This document shows positions 17,456 through 26,142 of a stretch of 64,000 nt of DNA, piece after piece. The stretch spans positions 1 to 64,000 of the forward strand of contig CAYPBK010000005.1 of assembly GCA_964408955.1 (NCBI GenBank), written 5' to 3'. The DNA is from JAAYKT01 sp964408955. GTDB lineage: Bacteria; Bacillota; Clostridia; Lutisporales; Lutisporaceae. The translations under genes and the position numbers were made by a program. Within the stretch, counting starts at the first letter, position 1, and each line of letters opens with the position of its first letter. The notes under the pieces were generated by a model. That model saw only the letters and a list, made by a program, of their open reading frames with translations, was not told where the DNA came from and ran no database searches.

Positions 17456-19888
17456 ATGAAAAAAGTAATATTATTTATAGCAATGTTATGTATACTTATG
17501 GTTTCTTCTACAGTTCTGGCAGATTCAAGCAGCACAAAGAAACCTTCCTTGATTGTATTGGGTGATATCATTAAAACAGATGATGCTCCCGTTATAGAAA
17601 AAGGAATCGCTTATGTTCCTATCAGAGCAGTCAGCGAGGCCTTAGGCTATGATGTGCAATATAATTCGAAAACTAAAATAATGGGTTTAAAGAAAGGGAA
17701 TTTTAGTATCAAATTAACTATAGGCAGTAAAAATGCCAATGTAAACGGGAAAAAAGTTATCCTCGATAAGGCACCCTACTTAATAAATGGGAGAGCTTAT
17801 GTACCGATTACGTTTATTTATCCGGGGTTTTGTATTTCAGCAGATTTTAACAAAAGCTCCAATATAGTTAAGATTGGAAGCTTGAACCCAATAAATAAGA
17901 ACCAAAACATAGAAAAGGAAAAAGGTATTTTTATTATGGGTAAAAAAGCTGATGGGGAGTTTTTGCCATTGATAAATAATAATCTTGTTATGTTACCTCT
18001 AAGACCTATAGGAGAGGGTTTAGGTTATGATATTACTTGGGATATTAAGACTCAAATAATGACATTGACAAAGGAAGGTAAAAGTATATCCTTTATTAAC
18101 AATAAAGATAAAGGCACTATTAACGGCAAGGAAATCAAAATGGATGGAAAAACTCTGATGATTGCCGGGAGATTCTATGTACCCATGACTTTTTTGGAAG
18201 AAGCAATGGAATATAGTTTTAAATATAATAGCAGTGCTAATAACCTTTTAATAAGCAAAAAGGAAGCACCAAAAGCGATTTCACGAGTGCAGAATATTTC
18301 CTACGACGAGGAGGGCGGATACCCGCAGCTTCATATTTCGGCTGATAACCCAATTGAATTTAATACCTTTACCTTGGACAAGCCGGACAGGATGGTCATT
18401 GACATTACGAACGCCATAGCGGATACGGATTTTGAAGTAAAGGAAATTGATAAGGGTGATATCTATCGTGTTAGAATTGGTCAATTTAGCAGCCAGCCAA
18501 AGGTCGTTAGAGTAGTTGTAGATTTAAAGGATCAAAAGAAAGCAAAGGTTACACAATCTCAGGATAAAAAAAGCTTGTCCTTAGTATATGCCAATGTCAT
18601 ACAGCCTATAACAGTAGCAAAAGAAGGTTATTGCGATGTTATAACCGTAGAGGGCAGCCAGTCTGTTGACAGCTTAGTTTTTGCCCTGGATAACCCTGAT
18701 AGAATTGTTATAGACCTTCAACAAGCGGTACTGGGGGATGAAGAACAAAATATTGCTTTGAATGATTCTCCTACTATAAAATCAATAAGAACCGGTCAAT
18801 TCGATGTAGGCACGGCGAGAATAGTTGTAGATTTAGGGAAAACAGCCTTTTATGATATAAAGAATGAAGGTAACTATGCGAAAATCTACATATCCGATAT
18901 ACCTTTTTCTTTCATGGGGTATGATAAGTATTATAACTCATCGTATATAGCGATGAATCCTGATGAAAAAGTAGATTATAATACAAGCTATGATAGTAAA
19001 AACAAGATTTTAAAAGTGGATATAAAAAAGGATATTGAGTATGACAAAGATCTATACGAGATTAATGACAATTTACTTGAATATATTAAACTAAGCAAAT
19101 ATAATGAAAAAAACAATAGATACACGAGAGCAGAGCTTAAACTAAAAGAAAAGGTTGAATACGAGCTATTGACTAACGAAAACTCAAATTTAATCAGACT
19201 TAAGTTGACACATGTCCCTACTTCCCCTAAGGATGTGCTGATAGTAATTGACGCAGGTCATGGGGGTAAAGATCCGGGAGCTAAAGCAGTAGACGGAAGC
19301 TATGAAAAAACGTATAATCTTGATGTGGCTAACAGGTTAGATAAAAAATTAAAAGAACTGGGCTTTAATACTTTGATGACAAGAACTGAGGATGTATACA
19401 CTACGCTTCAAGAGCGAACAGATGCTGCTAATTGGAATTATGCTGATTTTTTTATCTGTGTACATTTCAATGCTTATATGAATAAGACACAGGGAATTGA
19501 AACACTTTATTATCCAAATAGCCCTACCGAAGTATATAATGTTAACAATAAAGATATAGCTTCTATATATCAAGAGGAAATTATAAAAGCATTGAAAAGA
19601 CCATCAAGAGGAGTAATTGCCAGACCGGATTTATTTGTTTTGAACAAGACCAAAATGCCGGCAATGCTTTTGGAACTAGGATTTCTAACCAATAAGGAGG
19701 AATTATCCTTTATTAAAAAAGAAGAATATAGGGAAAATGCAGCCAATGCAATGGCAATTTCTCTGGTAAGATACTATAAGGAAATAAGAGATTTGGATTT
19801 TGGAATTGATACTGCATCAATAAATCAAAACTATGACAGTAATATTAAGGAGAATGAGGCTGATAGAGAAAGCGTTGCTAAAAATTAG
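17456..19888 (+). CDS. Secreted N-acetylmuramoyl-L-alanine amidase with stalk domains
   Basis: An 810-residue exported cell-wall hydrolase that cleaves the amide between muramic acid and the stem peptide. A signal peptide (about residues 1-22, ending VLA) is followed by two copper-amine-oxidase N-terminal-like domains (PLRPIGEGLGYDITWD-type repeats, about 30-260), then two AMIN-like beta domains (about 280-490) and a C-terminal Amidase_3 catalytic domain from about residue 594. The zinc ligands are visible in VIDAGHGGKDPG (His), the Glu of SYEKTYNLD and the His of FFICVHFNAYMN; the catalytic Glu is in MLLELGFLTN. The ATG at 17456 is spaced correctly from AAAGGAGGAG. It is monocistronic between two terminators. 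Similar clostridial proteins act at division or sporulation septa. Confidence 0.9.
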   Translation: MKKVILFIAMLCILMVSSTVLADSSSTKKPSLIVLGDIIKTDDAPVIEKGIAYVPIRAVSEALGYDVQYNSKTKIMGLKKGNFSIKLTIGSKNANVNGKKVILDKAPYLINGRAYVPITFIYPGFCISADFNKSSNIVKIGSLNPINKNQNIEKEKGIFIMGKKADGEFLPLINNNLVMLPLRPIGEGLGYDITWDIKTQIMTLTKEGKSISFINNKDKGTINGKEIKMDGKTLMIAGRFYVPMTFLEEAMEYSFKYNSSANNLLISKKEAPKAISRVQNISYDEEGGYPQLHISADNPIEFNTFTLDKPDRMVIDITNAIADTDFEVKEIDKGDIYRVRIGQFSSQPKVVRVVVDLKDQKKAKVTQSQDKKSLSLVYANVIQPITVAKEGYCDVITVEGSQSVDSLVFALDNPDRIVIDLQQAVLGDEEQNIALNDSPTIKSIRTGQFDVGTARIVVDLGKTAFYDIKNEGNYAKIYISDIPFSFMGYDKYYNSSYIAMNPDEKVDYNTSYDSKNKILKVDIKKDIEYDKDLYEINDNLLEYIKLSKYNEKNNRYTRAELKLKEKVEYELLTNENSNLIRLKLTHVPTSPKDVLIVIDAGHGGKDPGAKAVDGSYEKTYNLDVANRLDKKLKELGFNTLMTRTEDVYTTLQERTDAANWNYADFFICVHFNAYMNKTQGIETLYYPNSPTEVYNVNNKDIASIYQEEIIKALKRPSRGVIARPDLFVLNKTKMPAMLLELGFLTNKEELSFIKKEEYRENAANAMAISLVRYYKEIRDLDFGIDTASINQNYDSNIKENEADRESVAKN

Positions 19889-19930
19889 TAAGTATACTGA
19901 ATAAATTTGCTTAAATAATATGAAAATAAT

Positions 19931-19968
19931 AAAAAGAGAGGGTGTATGAATGTCTCCCTCTTTTTTTT
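19931..19968 (+). terminator. Intrinsic terminator after the amidase gene
   Basis: AAAAAGAGAGGG pairs with CCCTCTTTTT across a loop of about 13 bases and ends in eight T residues. Confidence 0.8.
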
Positions 19969-20140
19969 ATTACTTTTTAAGCTTGAAATGTCCGATGATT
20001 ATATTTCATTATTAATTGGAAATTAGTTTTTAAGAGAATAGGCTATGCATTAATTCATTATTAATTATAGAATTCATTTTTTTAAAATTGTTTAAATGTT
20101 TATTTGATATTAAATGTTGCTATTAACTATAATTTTCCCA

Positions 20141-20240
20141 AAAACAAAAGCTGCATTTGCTTTAAAAGCAAATGCAGCAAAATTTATGAATGAGGGGGAG
20201 GAATAAAGAGTATCAGTATCTAATAACCAATAATCTTTGT
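20141..20240 (-). ncRNA. Candidate minus-strand small RNA with C-rich motif
   Basis: On the minus strand, GCTGCATTTGC/GCAAATGCAGC (20178-20150) forms a perfect 11-bp stem followed by TTTTGTTTTT, an excellent intrinsic terminator, yet no minus-strand gene precedes it. About 70 bases upstream on the same strand is a TATAAT box (20252-20247). The intervening RNA contains CCTCCCCCTC (20201-20192), complementary to Shine-Dalgarno sequences, like the C-rich seed regions of Firmicutes sRNAs such as RsaE/RoxS. The -35 box is poor and no expression data exist. Confidence 0.4.
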
Positions 20241-20398
20241 ATTTTTATTATATACAAAAGATATTAAGAATAAAAGCCCTAAAACCTATTTGTTACAACT
20301 AATTTACATCTTTTTGCACGTTTTATTTTTTACATAAAATAAAAAATAAAAAAATATTTTTATGGGGTTTTTAGGATAAACTGAGGATTAATTCAGAA

Positions 20399-20428
20399 TT
20401 GGCTATAAAACAAAAAATATGGTAAAAT
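20399..20428 (+). promoter_or_regulatory. Promoter of the nucleoside kinase operon
   Basis: TTGGCT (20399-20404), 18-base spacer, TAAAAT (20423-20428), 37 bases before the start codon. The remainder of the 576-base gap between 19889 and 20464 holds only the terminator and sRNA candidate listed separately and AT-rich sequence. Confidence 0.45.
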
Positions 20429-20464
20429 AAAATATATTATCCTACAAGTTTAGGGGGTTTATAT

Positions 20465-22147
20465 ATGTCCGAGATAAAAATAAAAATTAATAATAAACAT
20501 GTTTCTACTTATGAAAAAGGAGTTAAGCTTAGTAAGGTTGCTAAAGATTTTAAACATTTGCATGAACATGACATATTAGGTGCAATCGTTAATAATAATT
20601 TAAGAGAACTAAACTACTCGCTGGAGGATGATGCCAGTGTTGAATTTATTGATATTACATATTCTTACGGGAACAGGTTTTATTCCCGTAGCCTGGCATT
20701 TTTGCTTATAATAGCAGCTAAGGAAGTATTAAAAGGCAGCAGAGTTACAATAGAGCATTCCTTAAGCAAAGGTCTTTATTGTGAAATAGACGGTAACATA
20801 CCTATTAATGAAGATATTATCAAAGAAATAGAAAATAAAATGCATGAATTAGTAGAGAAGGATGTACCTTTTATAAAGAAAAAGTATTCAAAAGCAGAAG
20901 CTAAAAGAATATTTGAAGAAAGAAATCAATACGATAAAATTGGACTTTTAAAATACAGAGAAAAGGATTATGTAAATTTATATAGTTGTAAAATATGCGA
21001 AATTGATGCTTGCAAAGAGTATTACGATTATTTTTATGGGTATTTAGTTCCGTCAACAGGGTATCTAAAGTGCTTTGAACTGAAGTTTTATCCCCCTGGT
21101 CTGATACTTAGATTTCCTGATAGGAAAAATCCTGATCGTATTCCAGAATTTTATCCTCAGCCTCAGCTTTTTAACGTATTTCGGGAATTTGAAGAATGGG
21201 GTAAAATACTGGAAATAGAGAATATAGGTAATCTTAACGATTATATTTCCAAGGGCAGAATCAGCGAACTGGTTCTAATCTCCGAAGCACTTCATGAAAA
21301 GAAGATAGCTGAAATAGCAGATAAAATCAGTCATTCCAAGGATAGGAAAAAGCTTGTTTTGATCTCCGGGCCATCATCCTCCGGCAAAACAACCTTTGCG
21401 GAGAGACTTTCTATACAATTAAGAGTTAACGGATTACAAACAGTTGCAATTTCTATTGATGATTTTTTTAAAAACAGAGAAGATACGCCTAAAACAGCTG
21501 ACGGACAATTTGATTTTGAGACTTTGGATGCTATTGATATAGAAGCATTTAACTGTGTTATTAACGGGTTAATAAAAGGCGACGAAGTTGACGTACCATA
21601 TTTTAATTTTCATACCGGCAGGAGAGAATGGAAAGGAAGGAAACTAAAGGTATCTGAAGATCAAATAATTATTGTAGAAGGCATACACGGCTTAAATTAT
21701 ATGCTAACCAAGGATATTGAATCAAAAATTAAGTATAAGATTTACATTTGCGCTTTAACCCATTTGAACATTGATAACCATAACAGGGTACCTACGTCTG
21801 ATTTGAGGCTTATCAGAAGGATAGTCAGGGATTACCAGTTTAGATCATCTGACGCTTTAAGCACTATCAAAATGTGGGATACAGTCAGAAGGGGAGAGGA
21901 TAAATACATTTATCCATTTCAAGAGCAAGCCGATATCATGTTTAATTCATCCTTAGCATATGAGCTATGTGTTTTGAAACCAATAGCGATGTCCTTATTA
22001 GGGCATATTAAAGAGGATGTAATAGAATATATCGAGGCAAAAAGGCTTATGAAGTTTTTTAACTATTTATTGCCTTTCGATTCCAAATGTGTACCGAACA
22101 ATTCTATACTAAGAGAATATATAGGCGGCAGTTGTTTTGATGTATAA
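20465..22147 (+). CDS. Nucleoside (uridine) kinase with ThrRS-type TGS and editing-like N terminus
   Basis: A 560-residue fusion. Residues 1-60 resemble a TGS domain; residues about 70-165 resemble the second additional domain of threonyl- and alanyl-tRNA synthetases (YSRSLAFLLIIAAKEVL, IEHSLSKGLYCEIDG, YSKAEAKRIFEERNQYDKIGLLK). The C-terminal half is a P-loop uridine kinase/phosphoribulokinase domain with Walker A GPSSSGKTTFAERL, the SIDDFFKNREDTP base-binding segment and IIIVEGIHGLN. Such proteins are common in clostridia and are annotated nucleoside kinases, but their substrate has not been established here. GGGGG lies before the ATG. DUF2007 and a TyrRS-like gene follow at 33 and 22 bases, so a three-gene operon is likely. 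Confidence 0.85.
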   Translation: MSEIKIKINNKHVSTYEKGVKLSKVAKDFKHLHEHDILGAIVNNNLRELNYSLEDDASVEFIDITYSYGNRFYSRSLAFLLIIAAKEVLKGSRVTIEHSLSKGLYCEIDGNIPINEDIIKEIENKMHELVEKDVPFIKKKYSKAEAKRIFEERNQYDKIGLLKYREKDYVNLYSCKICEIDACKEYYDYFYGYLVPSTGYLKCFELKFYPPGLILRFPDRKNPDRIPEFYPQPQLFNVFREFEEWGKILEIENIGNLNDYISKGRISELVLISEALHEKKIAEIADKISHSKDRKKLVLISGPSSSGKTTFAERLSIQLRVNGLQTVAISIDDFFKNREDTPKTADGQFDFETLDAIDIEAFNCVINGLIKGDEVDVPYFNFHTGRREWKGRKLKVSEDQIIIVEGIHGLNYMLTKDIESKIKYKIYICALTHLNIDNHNRVPTSDLRLIRRIVRDYQFRSSDALSTIKMWDTVRRGEDKYIYPFQEQADIMFNSSLAYELCVLKPIAMSLLGHIKEDVIEYIEAKRLMKFFNYLLPFDSKCVPNNSILREYIGGSCFDV

Positions 22148-22180
22148 TCGTTTTAATAATAGGATGTAGGAGGAAATTCT

Positions 22181-22450
22181 ATGCCGGATAATAAGAATGA
22201 TGATGAATACGTTTATCTCATGCAAGTGTATAATGATGTAGAGGCTGATATTGTGGAAGGCTTGCTGGCACAATATGATATTAAGACAATGAAACAATAC
22301 AGGGGGAATAAGAACTTTATTAAGGTTATTATGGGCTCCGTATTAGGAGTGGATATCTTTGTTAAATTAAAAGATTTTGGTTTAGCTAAAGAAATAATTG
22401 AAGATACTGATTTAAGTGAGTTTCACTCTGATTTTCCTGATGTTGAGTAG
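22181..22450 (+). CDS. DUF2007-family protein
   Basis: An 89-residue acidic soluble protein. The pattern YVYLMQVYNDVEADIVEGLLAQYDI...VDIFVKLKDFGLAKEIIED matches DUF2007, a small ferredoxin-like alpha/beta fold in putative signal-transducing proteins whose function is not known. AGGAGG precedes the ATG. It lies inside the kinase / TyrRS-like operon. Confidence 0.8.
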   Translation: MPDNKNDDEYVYLMQVYNDVEADIVEGLLAQYDIKTMKQYRGNKNFIKVIMGSVLGVDIFVKLKDFGLAKEIIEDTDLSEFHSDFPDVE

Positions 22451-22472
22451 GGTGATTAAAGGAGGTTAGAGA

Positions 22473-23723
22473 TTGTTTAATATAATAAGTTTTATGGAAA
22501 ACATAGAACAGCAGGGGTCTGATTTTAAAAAGGATTTAAGTTGCCTTAAGATAGATGAGCAATTTGAATTACTTAAGTTTTCCTGCGAAGAATTCTTTCC
22601 CGAAGAAGCTATATATAACAAATTTATACTTGCAAAAGAAAATAAGAAACCTTTGGTTATAAAGTATGGTGTCGATCCTTTTTCGATGAGGATTAAAACA
22701 GGGGATATTCCTCCGTTGGTTCTTTTAAGCAAACTGCAGAGAATGGGGCATAAGGCAGTTATAGTAATTGGGGACTTTACTGCTCTTATAGGAGACCCCT
22801 TTTATCCCGATAGTCCTAAAAACCTAAACAAGAAAAAAATTGAAAAGAATCTAAAACAATTAAAGAAACAATTGGAGTATTTATTGGATTTCTCCAGGAC
22901 AAGCATAGTTTATAATAGTTCGTGGTTAAATAATATTAAATTTCCGGATTTAATAGAATTAATGAAAAATGTCAGCGTTACAGAATTAATTGCTAATAAA
23001 GATTTTAAAAATAAAATTGATAGCAATGAAGAGCTTACTTATGCGAGTTTGATTTATCCATTCATCATGGGTCTTGATTCAATTGAGCTATGTCCGGATA
23101 TCGAAATAGGCAAGAACAATCAAATAAGCAGCTTTCATACGTGCAGGTATATGATGGAGGTTTATGATTTAGAATCAGAATTGTTAATGACGACGGCTCA
23201 AATACCGACGGAAATGGACTTCTATATTGATTGTAACCCCATTGATGTTTTTAAAAAAATAGGAAAGCTTGATAAAAAGAATGTTATTAGCTGGTATAAG
23301 ATGCTTACAGAGGTCAGCCCGAAAAATATAAATCAATTGGATACGCTTATTAATAATTGCGAATTAGATTTGCAGTATGCCAAAGAAGTATTGGCAAAGA
23401 TATTGGTTTCAAGAATTCATAATAAAGAAAAAAGTGATAACGCATATTTTGAATATATTAAAGAATTGGTTAAAAAGTCATCTACGCAGGATATCATTAT
23501 GGTATCGGGGAGTGTGGGAATTGGAGAATTTATTGCTGCGTCTACAGACCTGACACTATGTGAAACTTGCAAGTCCATTAAGTCCGGCGGAGTTAAAGTC
23601 CTTAGCTGTGACGGAGAATGCTTAGTACCTGTAACAGGATATGATGCAGATATTAAATCCATAGATTTTGATAAGTTTTATATTATTGTTTCGGACAGGC
23701 TTATACTAAGTATAAAAAAATAA
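22473..23723 (+). CDS. Tyrosyl-tRNA synthetase paralogue lacking catalytic motifs
   Basis: A 416-residue protein that aligns by eye along the whole class I TyrRS: a Rossmann half (KYGVDPFSMRIKTGDIPPLVLLSKLQRMGHKAVIVIGDFTALIGDP), the middle segment YNSSWLNNIKFPDLIELMKNVSV, YPFIMGLDSIELCPDIEIGKNNQ, and an S4-like C-terminal segment (TCKSIKSGGVKV). The ATP-binding HIGH motif is replaced by RIKTGD, GTDQ by GKNNQ, and no KMSKS is present where it belongs (TTAQIPTEMDFYIDC). Aminoacylation is therefore unlikely. The TTG start at 22473 has GGAGG seven bases upstream. A role in binding tRNA, tyrosine or a nucleotide is possible but unknown. Confidence 0.8.
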   Translation: MFNIISFMENIEQQGSDFKKDLSCLKIDEQFELLKFSCEEFFPEEAIYNKFILAKENKKPLVIKYGVDPFSMRIKTGDIPPLVLLSKLQRMGHKAVIVIGDFTALIGDPFYPDSPKNLNKKKIEKNLKQLKKQLEYLLDFSRTSIVYNSSWLNNIKFPDLIELMKNVSVTELIANKDFKNKIDSNEELTYASLIYPFIMGLDSIELCPDIEIGKNNQISSFHTCRYMMEVYDLESELLMTTAQIPTEMDFYIDCNPIDVFKKIGKLDKKNVISWYKMLTEVSPKNINQLDTLINNCELDLQYAKEVLAKILVSRIHNKEKSDNAYFEYIKELVKKSSTQDIIMVSGSVGIGEFIAASTDLTLCETCKSIKSGGVKVLSCDGECLVPVTGYDADIKSIDFDKFYIIVSDRLILSIKK

Positions 23724-23751
23724 ATATGTATTATTAATTAAAAATATTTAA

Positions 23752-23793
23752 AAAATAGACCGATAATTAAATTATAATTCCGGTTTATTTTTC
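23752..23793 (+). terminator. Intrinsic terminator of the kinase / TyrRS-like operon
   Basis: AAATAGACCG pairs with CGGTTTATTT (one G-U pair) around an AT-rich inner stem, followed by TTTCTTTTT. Confidence 0.7.
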
Positions 23794-23847
23794 TTTTTAT
23801 ACAAAAAGATGCTGTTCATGATTTGTATATTAATATATTTTGTTTAA

Positions 23848-24039
23848 GATTATTAATATTTGATAAAGATTGCATTGTGGAGAGGCTTAGAATCTGTTAG
23901 TGCAGTGGAGGATTAGTTGCGTCAACTGTTTGAGCGAAGCGAGTTTTGGCGCAACCCGGAACAAGCTTACAGATTATTTGCCATGTAACTCCTGCAATCG
24001 TATCAAATATAATAAGCTGTACTAGAACTATAGTTGTAT
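23848..24039. repeat. Intergenic MITE-like element, most complete copy (B)
   Basis: The left arm GATTATTAATATTTGATAAA GATTGCA...AGGCTTAGAATCTG (23848-23896) and the right arm CAGATTATTTGCC...TGCAATCGTATCAAATATAATAAGC (about 23970-24016) are imperfect inverted copies of each other over about 45 bases, with an ACTAGAACTATAGTT tail. The centre holds a 10-bp stem (GTTGCGTCAA 23916-23925 / TTGGCGCAAC 23946-23955) whose loop carries TTTGAGCGAAGCGAGTT. Single arms recur at 16055, 44944 and 51401. No coding capacity or clear target-site duplication was seen. The rest of the 505-base gap holds the flanking terminator and tig promoter. Confidence 0.65.
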
Positions 24040-24149
24040 ATCAACTTTAATGCAAGAAAACGACAAAATTCACTAAAATTCTCTCTATGTTGCATTGGTA
24101 AGACGAATATGCTATATTCAAGAAAAGCAGTCAAATTTCAAGCTAACAC

Positions 24150-24177
24150 TTGATATGAGGTAGCGGTATGATATAAT
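24150..24177 (+). promoter_or_regulatory. Promoter of the tig-clpP-clpX operon
   Basis: TTGATA (24150-24155), 16-base spacer, TATAAT (24172-24177), 52 bases before tig. No CIRCE or CtsR heptad operator was recognised. Confidence 0.6.
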
Positions 24178-24229
24178 TAAATAGTTAAAAGAAGAACCAT
24201 TTTAAACTTAATATTTTAGGAGGATATTG

Positions 24230-25519
24230 ATGAATTCAAAATTAGAAAAAGTAGAAAATAATATAGCCACATTGGAAATCTCTGTAACCCCGGAGGAACT
24301 TGAAGAGGGCATTATGAAAGCATATTTCAAAAATGCTAAAAGATTCAATATACCGGGTTTTAGGAAAGGAAAAGCGCCTAGATCTCTCATAGAGAAATAT
24401 TACGGAGAAGGTGTATTCTATGAGGATGCAATAAATGAAGTATGTCCCGGTGCTTATGATGCAGCAATAGATGAGCATGGTCTTGAGCCGGTTGATAGAC
24501 CCCAGATTGACATTGTTGATATTGAAAGCGGTAAAGGCATGGTCTTTAAAGCTGATGTAACAGTTAAACCCGACGTAACCTTAGGTCAATATAAGAGTAT
24601 AGAAGCTCATAAAATAGAGTATAATGTTACAGAAGAAGATATATCCAAGGAATTGGAAACACTGCAAGACAAGAATGCCAGAATAATTGACATTACCGAC
24701 AGACCTGTAAAAAACGGGGATAAAACAATTATTGACTTTAAAGGCTTTGTGGATGAAATTGAATTTGAAGGCGGAACAGCAGAAAATTATGAGCTGGTTA
24801 TCGGATCAGGTCAATTCATACCGGGTTTTGAGGAACAGTTGATAGATGCAGAAATTGGCAATGAAATAGAGGTAAAGGTCGGATTTCCTGAGGATTACAG
24901 AGCCGAGAACCTAGCCGGTAAGCCGGCGGTTTTCAAAGTTGTAGTTAAGGAAATTAAAGAAAAGGAATTATTACCTCTGGATGATGAATTTGCAAAGGAT
25001 GTTAGCGAGTTTGATACCTTAGAAGAGCTTAAAACAGATATAAAAAATAAAAAGACAGAGGAATCGGAAAAAAAGGCAAAGCGGGAATATGAGGATTTAG
25101 TAATAAGTAAGGTTGTTGAAAATGCAACTGTTGATATACCGGAAATCATGGTAGAAAATCAAATCGATTCAATGTTAAATGATTTTGATTTCCAATTAAG
25201 ATATCAGGGATTTGATTTAAATACTTATTTAAAATATATGAATACTACGATGGAAGAGATGAGAAAATCTTATAAGGAAGCAGCGTATAACAGTACTAAA
25301 ACACAGCTTGTGCTGGACGCTATTAACGAGGAAGAAAATATTGACGTGAGTGAAGAAGAAATTGACGCAGAAATTGAAAAAACAGCTAAGCATTATAATC
25401 AAGAAATAGATAAGTTTAAGTCAACCTTAAAGGAAGAAAACATTAAACATATTAGGGAAGGAATTATAATTCAAAAAACAATAGATTTCCTAATAGATAA
25501 TAGTGTGTCTAAGCAATAA
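24230..25519 (+). CDS. tig: Trigger factor, ribosome-associated chaperone and prolyl isomerase
   Basis: Binds nascent chains at the ribosome exit tunnel. The 429-residue protein has the N-terminal ribosome-binding domain with the signature FRKGKAPRSLIEKYYG (compare GFRxGKxP), a central FKBP-type isomerase domain (GDKTIIDFKGFVDEIEFEGG, FIPGFEEQLIDAEIG) and a helical C-terminal chaperone domain. The ATG at 24230 follows AGGAGG at six bases; the TTG directly before it is too close. It leads an operon with clpP and clpX, a classic arrangement. Confidence 0.95.
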   Translation: MNSKLEKVENNIATLEISVTPEELEEGIMKAYFKNAKRFNIPGFRKGKAPRSLIEKYYGEGVFYEDAINEVCPGAYDAAIDEHGLEPVDRPQIDIVDIESGKGMVFKADVTVKPDVTLGQYKSIEAHKIEYNVTEEDISKELETLQDKNARIIDITDRPVKNGDKTIIDFKGFVDEIEFEGGTAENYELVIGSGQFIPGFEEQLIDAEIGNEIEVKVGFPEDYRAENLAGKPAVFKVVVKEIKEKELLPLDDEFAKDVSEFDTLEELKTDIKNKKTEESEKKAKREYEDLVISKVVENATVDIPEIMVENQIDSMLNDFDFQLRYQGFDLNTYLKYMNTTMEEMRKSYKEAAYNSTKTQLVLDAINEEENIDVSEEEIDAEIEKTAKHYNQEIDKFKSTLKEENIKHIREGIIIQKTIDFLIDNSVSKQ

Positions 25520-25543
25520 GTAAACTCAAAAGGAGGTAATAAG

Positions 25544-26128
25544 ATGAGTTTAGTACCAATTGTTGTTGAACAGACAAATAGAGGAGAAAGATCTTATGAC
25601 ATATATTCAAGACTTTTAAAAGACAGGATAGTATTTCTGGGAGAAGAGATTAACGATATTACAGCATCCTTAGTAGTTGCCCAATTGTTATTCTTAGAAG
25701 CTGAGGATCCTGAAAAAGATATCAATTTATATATAAACAGCCCGGGTGGTTCGATATCTGCCGGTATGGCTATATATGACACTATGCAGCATATAAAACC
25801 TGATGTTTCTACTATTTGCGTAGGAATGGCTGCAAGCATGGGAGCTTTCCTACTGGCTTCCGGAGCTAAAGGAAAAAGATACGCCCTCCCTAACAGTGAA
25901 GTAATGATACACCAGCCTTTAGGCGGTGCAAGAGGTCAAGCCACCGACGTTATTATACATGCGGAAAGACTTATAAGAACTAAAAAAACCTTAAATAAAA
26001 TTTTAAGCGAGATAACAGGTCAACCTTTAGAGAAAATAGAAAAGGATGTAGAAAGGGACTATTTTATGTCATCAGAGGAGGCTAAATCTTACGGTATTAT
26101 TGACGAAATATTATACAAGAGGAAATAG
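25544..26128 (+). CDS. clpP: ATP-dependent Clp protease proteolytic subunit
   Basis: Serine peptidase subunit, 194 residues, assembling as a double heptamer. The catalytic triad is Ser98 (GMAASMGAF), His123 (MIHQPLGG) and Asp172 (VERDYFM), at the standard positions. It has a perfect AAAGGAGG and lies between tig and clpX with gaps of 24 and 14 bases, so it is co-expressed with its ClpX partner. Confidence 0.97.
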   Translation: MSLVPIVVEQTNRGERSYDIYSRLLKDRIVFLGEEINDITASLVVAQLLFLEAEDPEKDINLYINSPGGSISAGMAIYDTMQHIKPDVSTICVGMAASMGAFLLASGAKGKRYALPNSEVMIHQPLGGARGQATDVIIHAERLIRTKKTLNKILSEITGQPLEKIEKDVERDYFMSSEEAKSYGIIDEILYKRK

Positions 26129-26142
26129 GAAGAGGTGTAAAT

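Noticed and set aside
24140..24230. CtsR or HrcA heat-shock operator at the tig-clp promoter
   Set aside because: Neither the GGTCAAA heptad repeat nor the TTAGCACTC inverted repeat is present.
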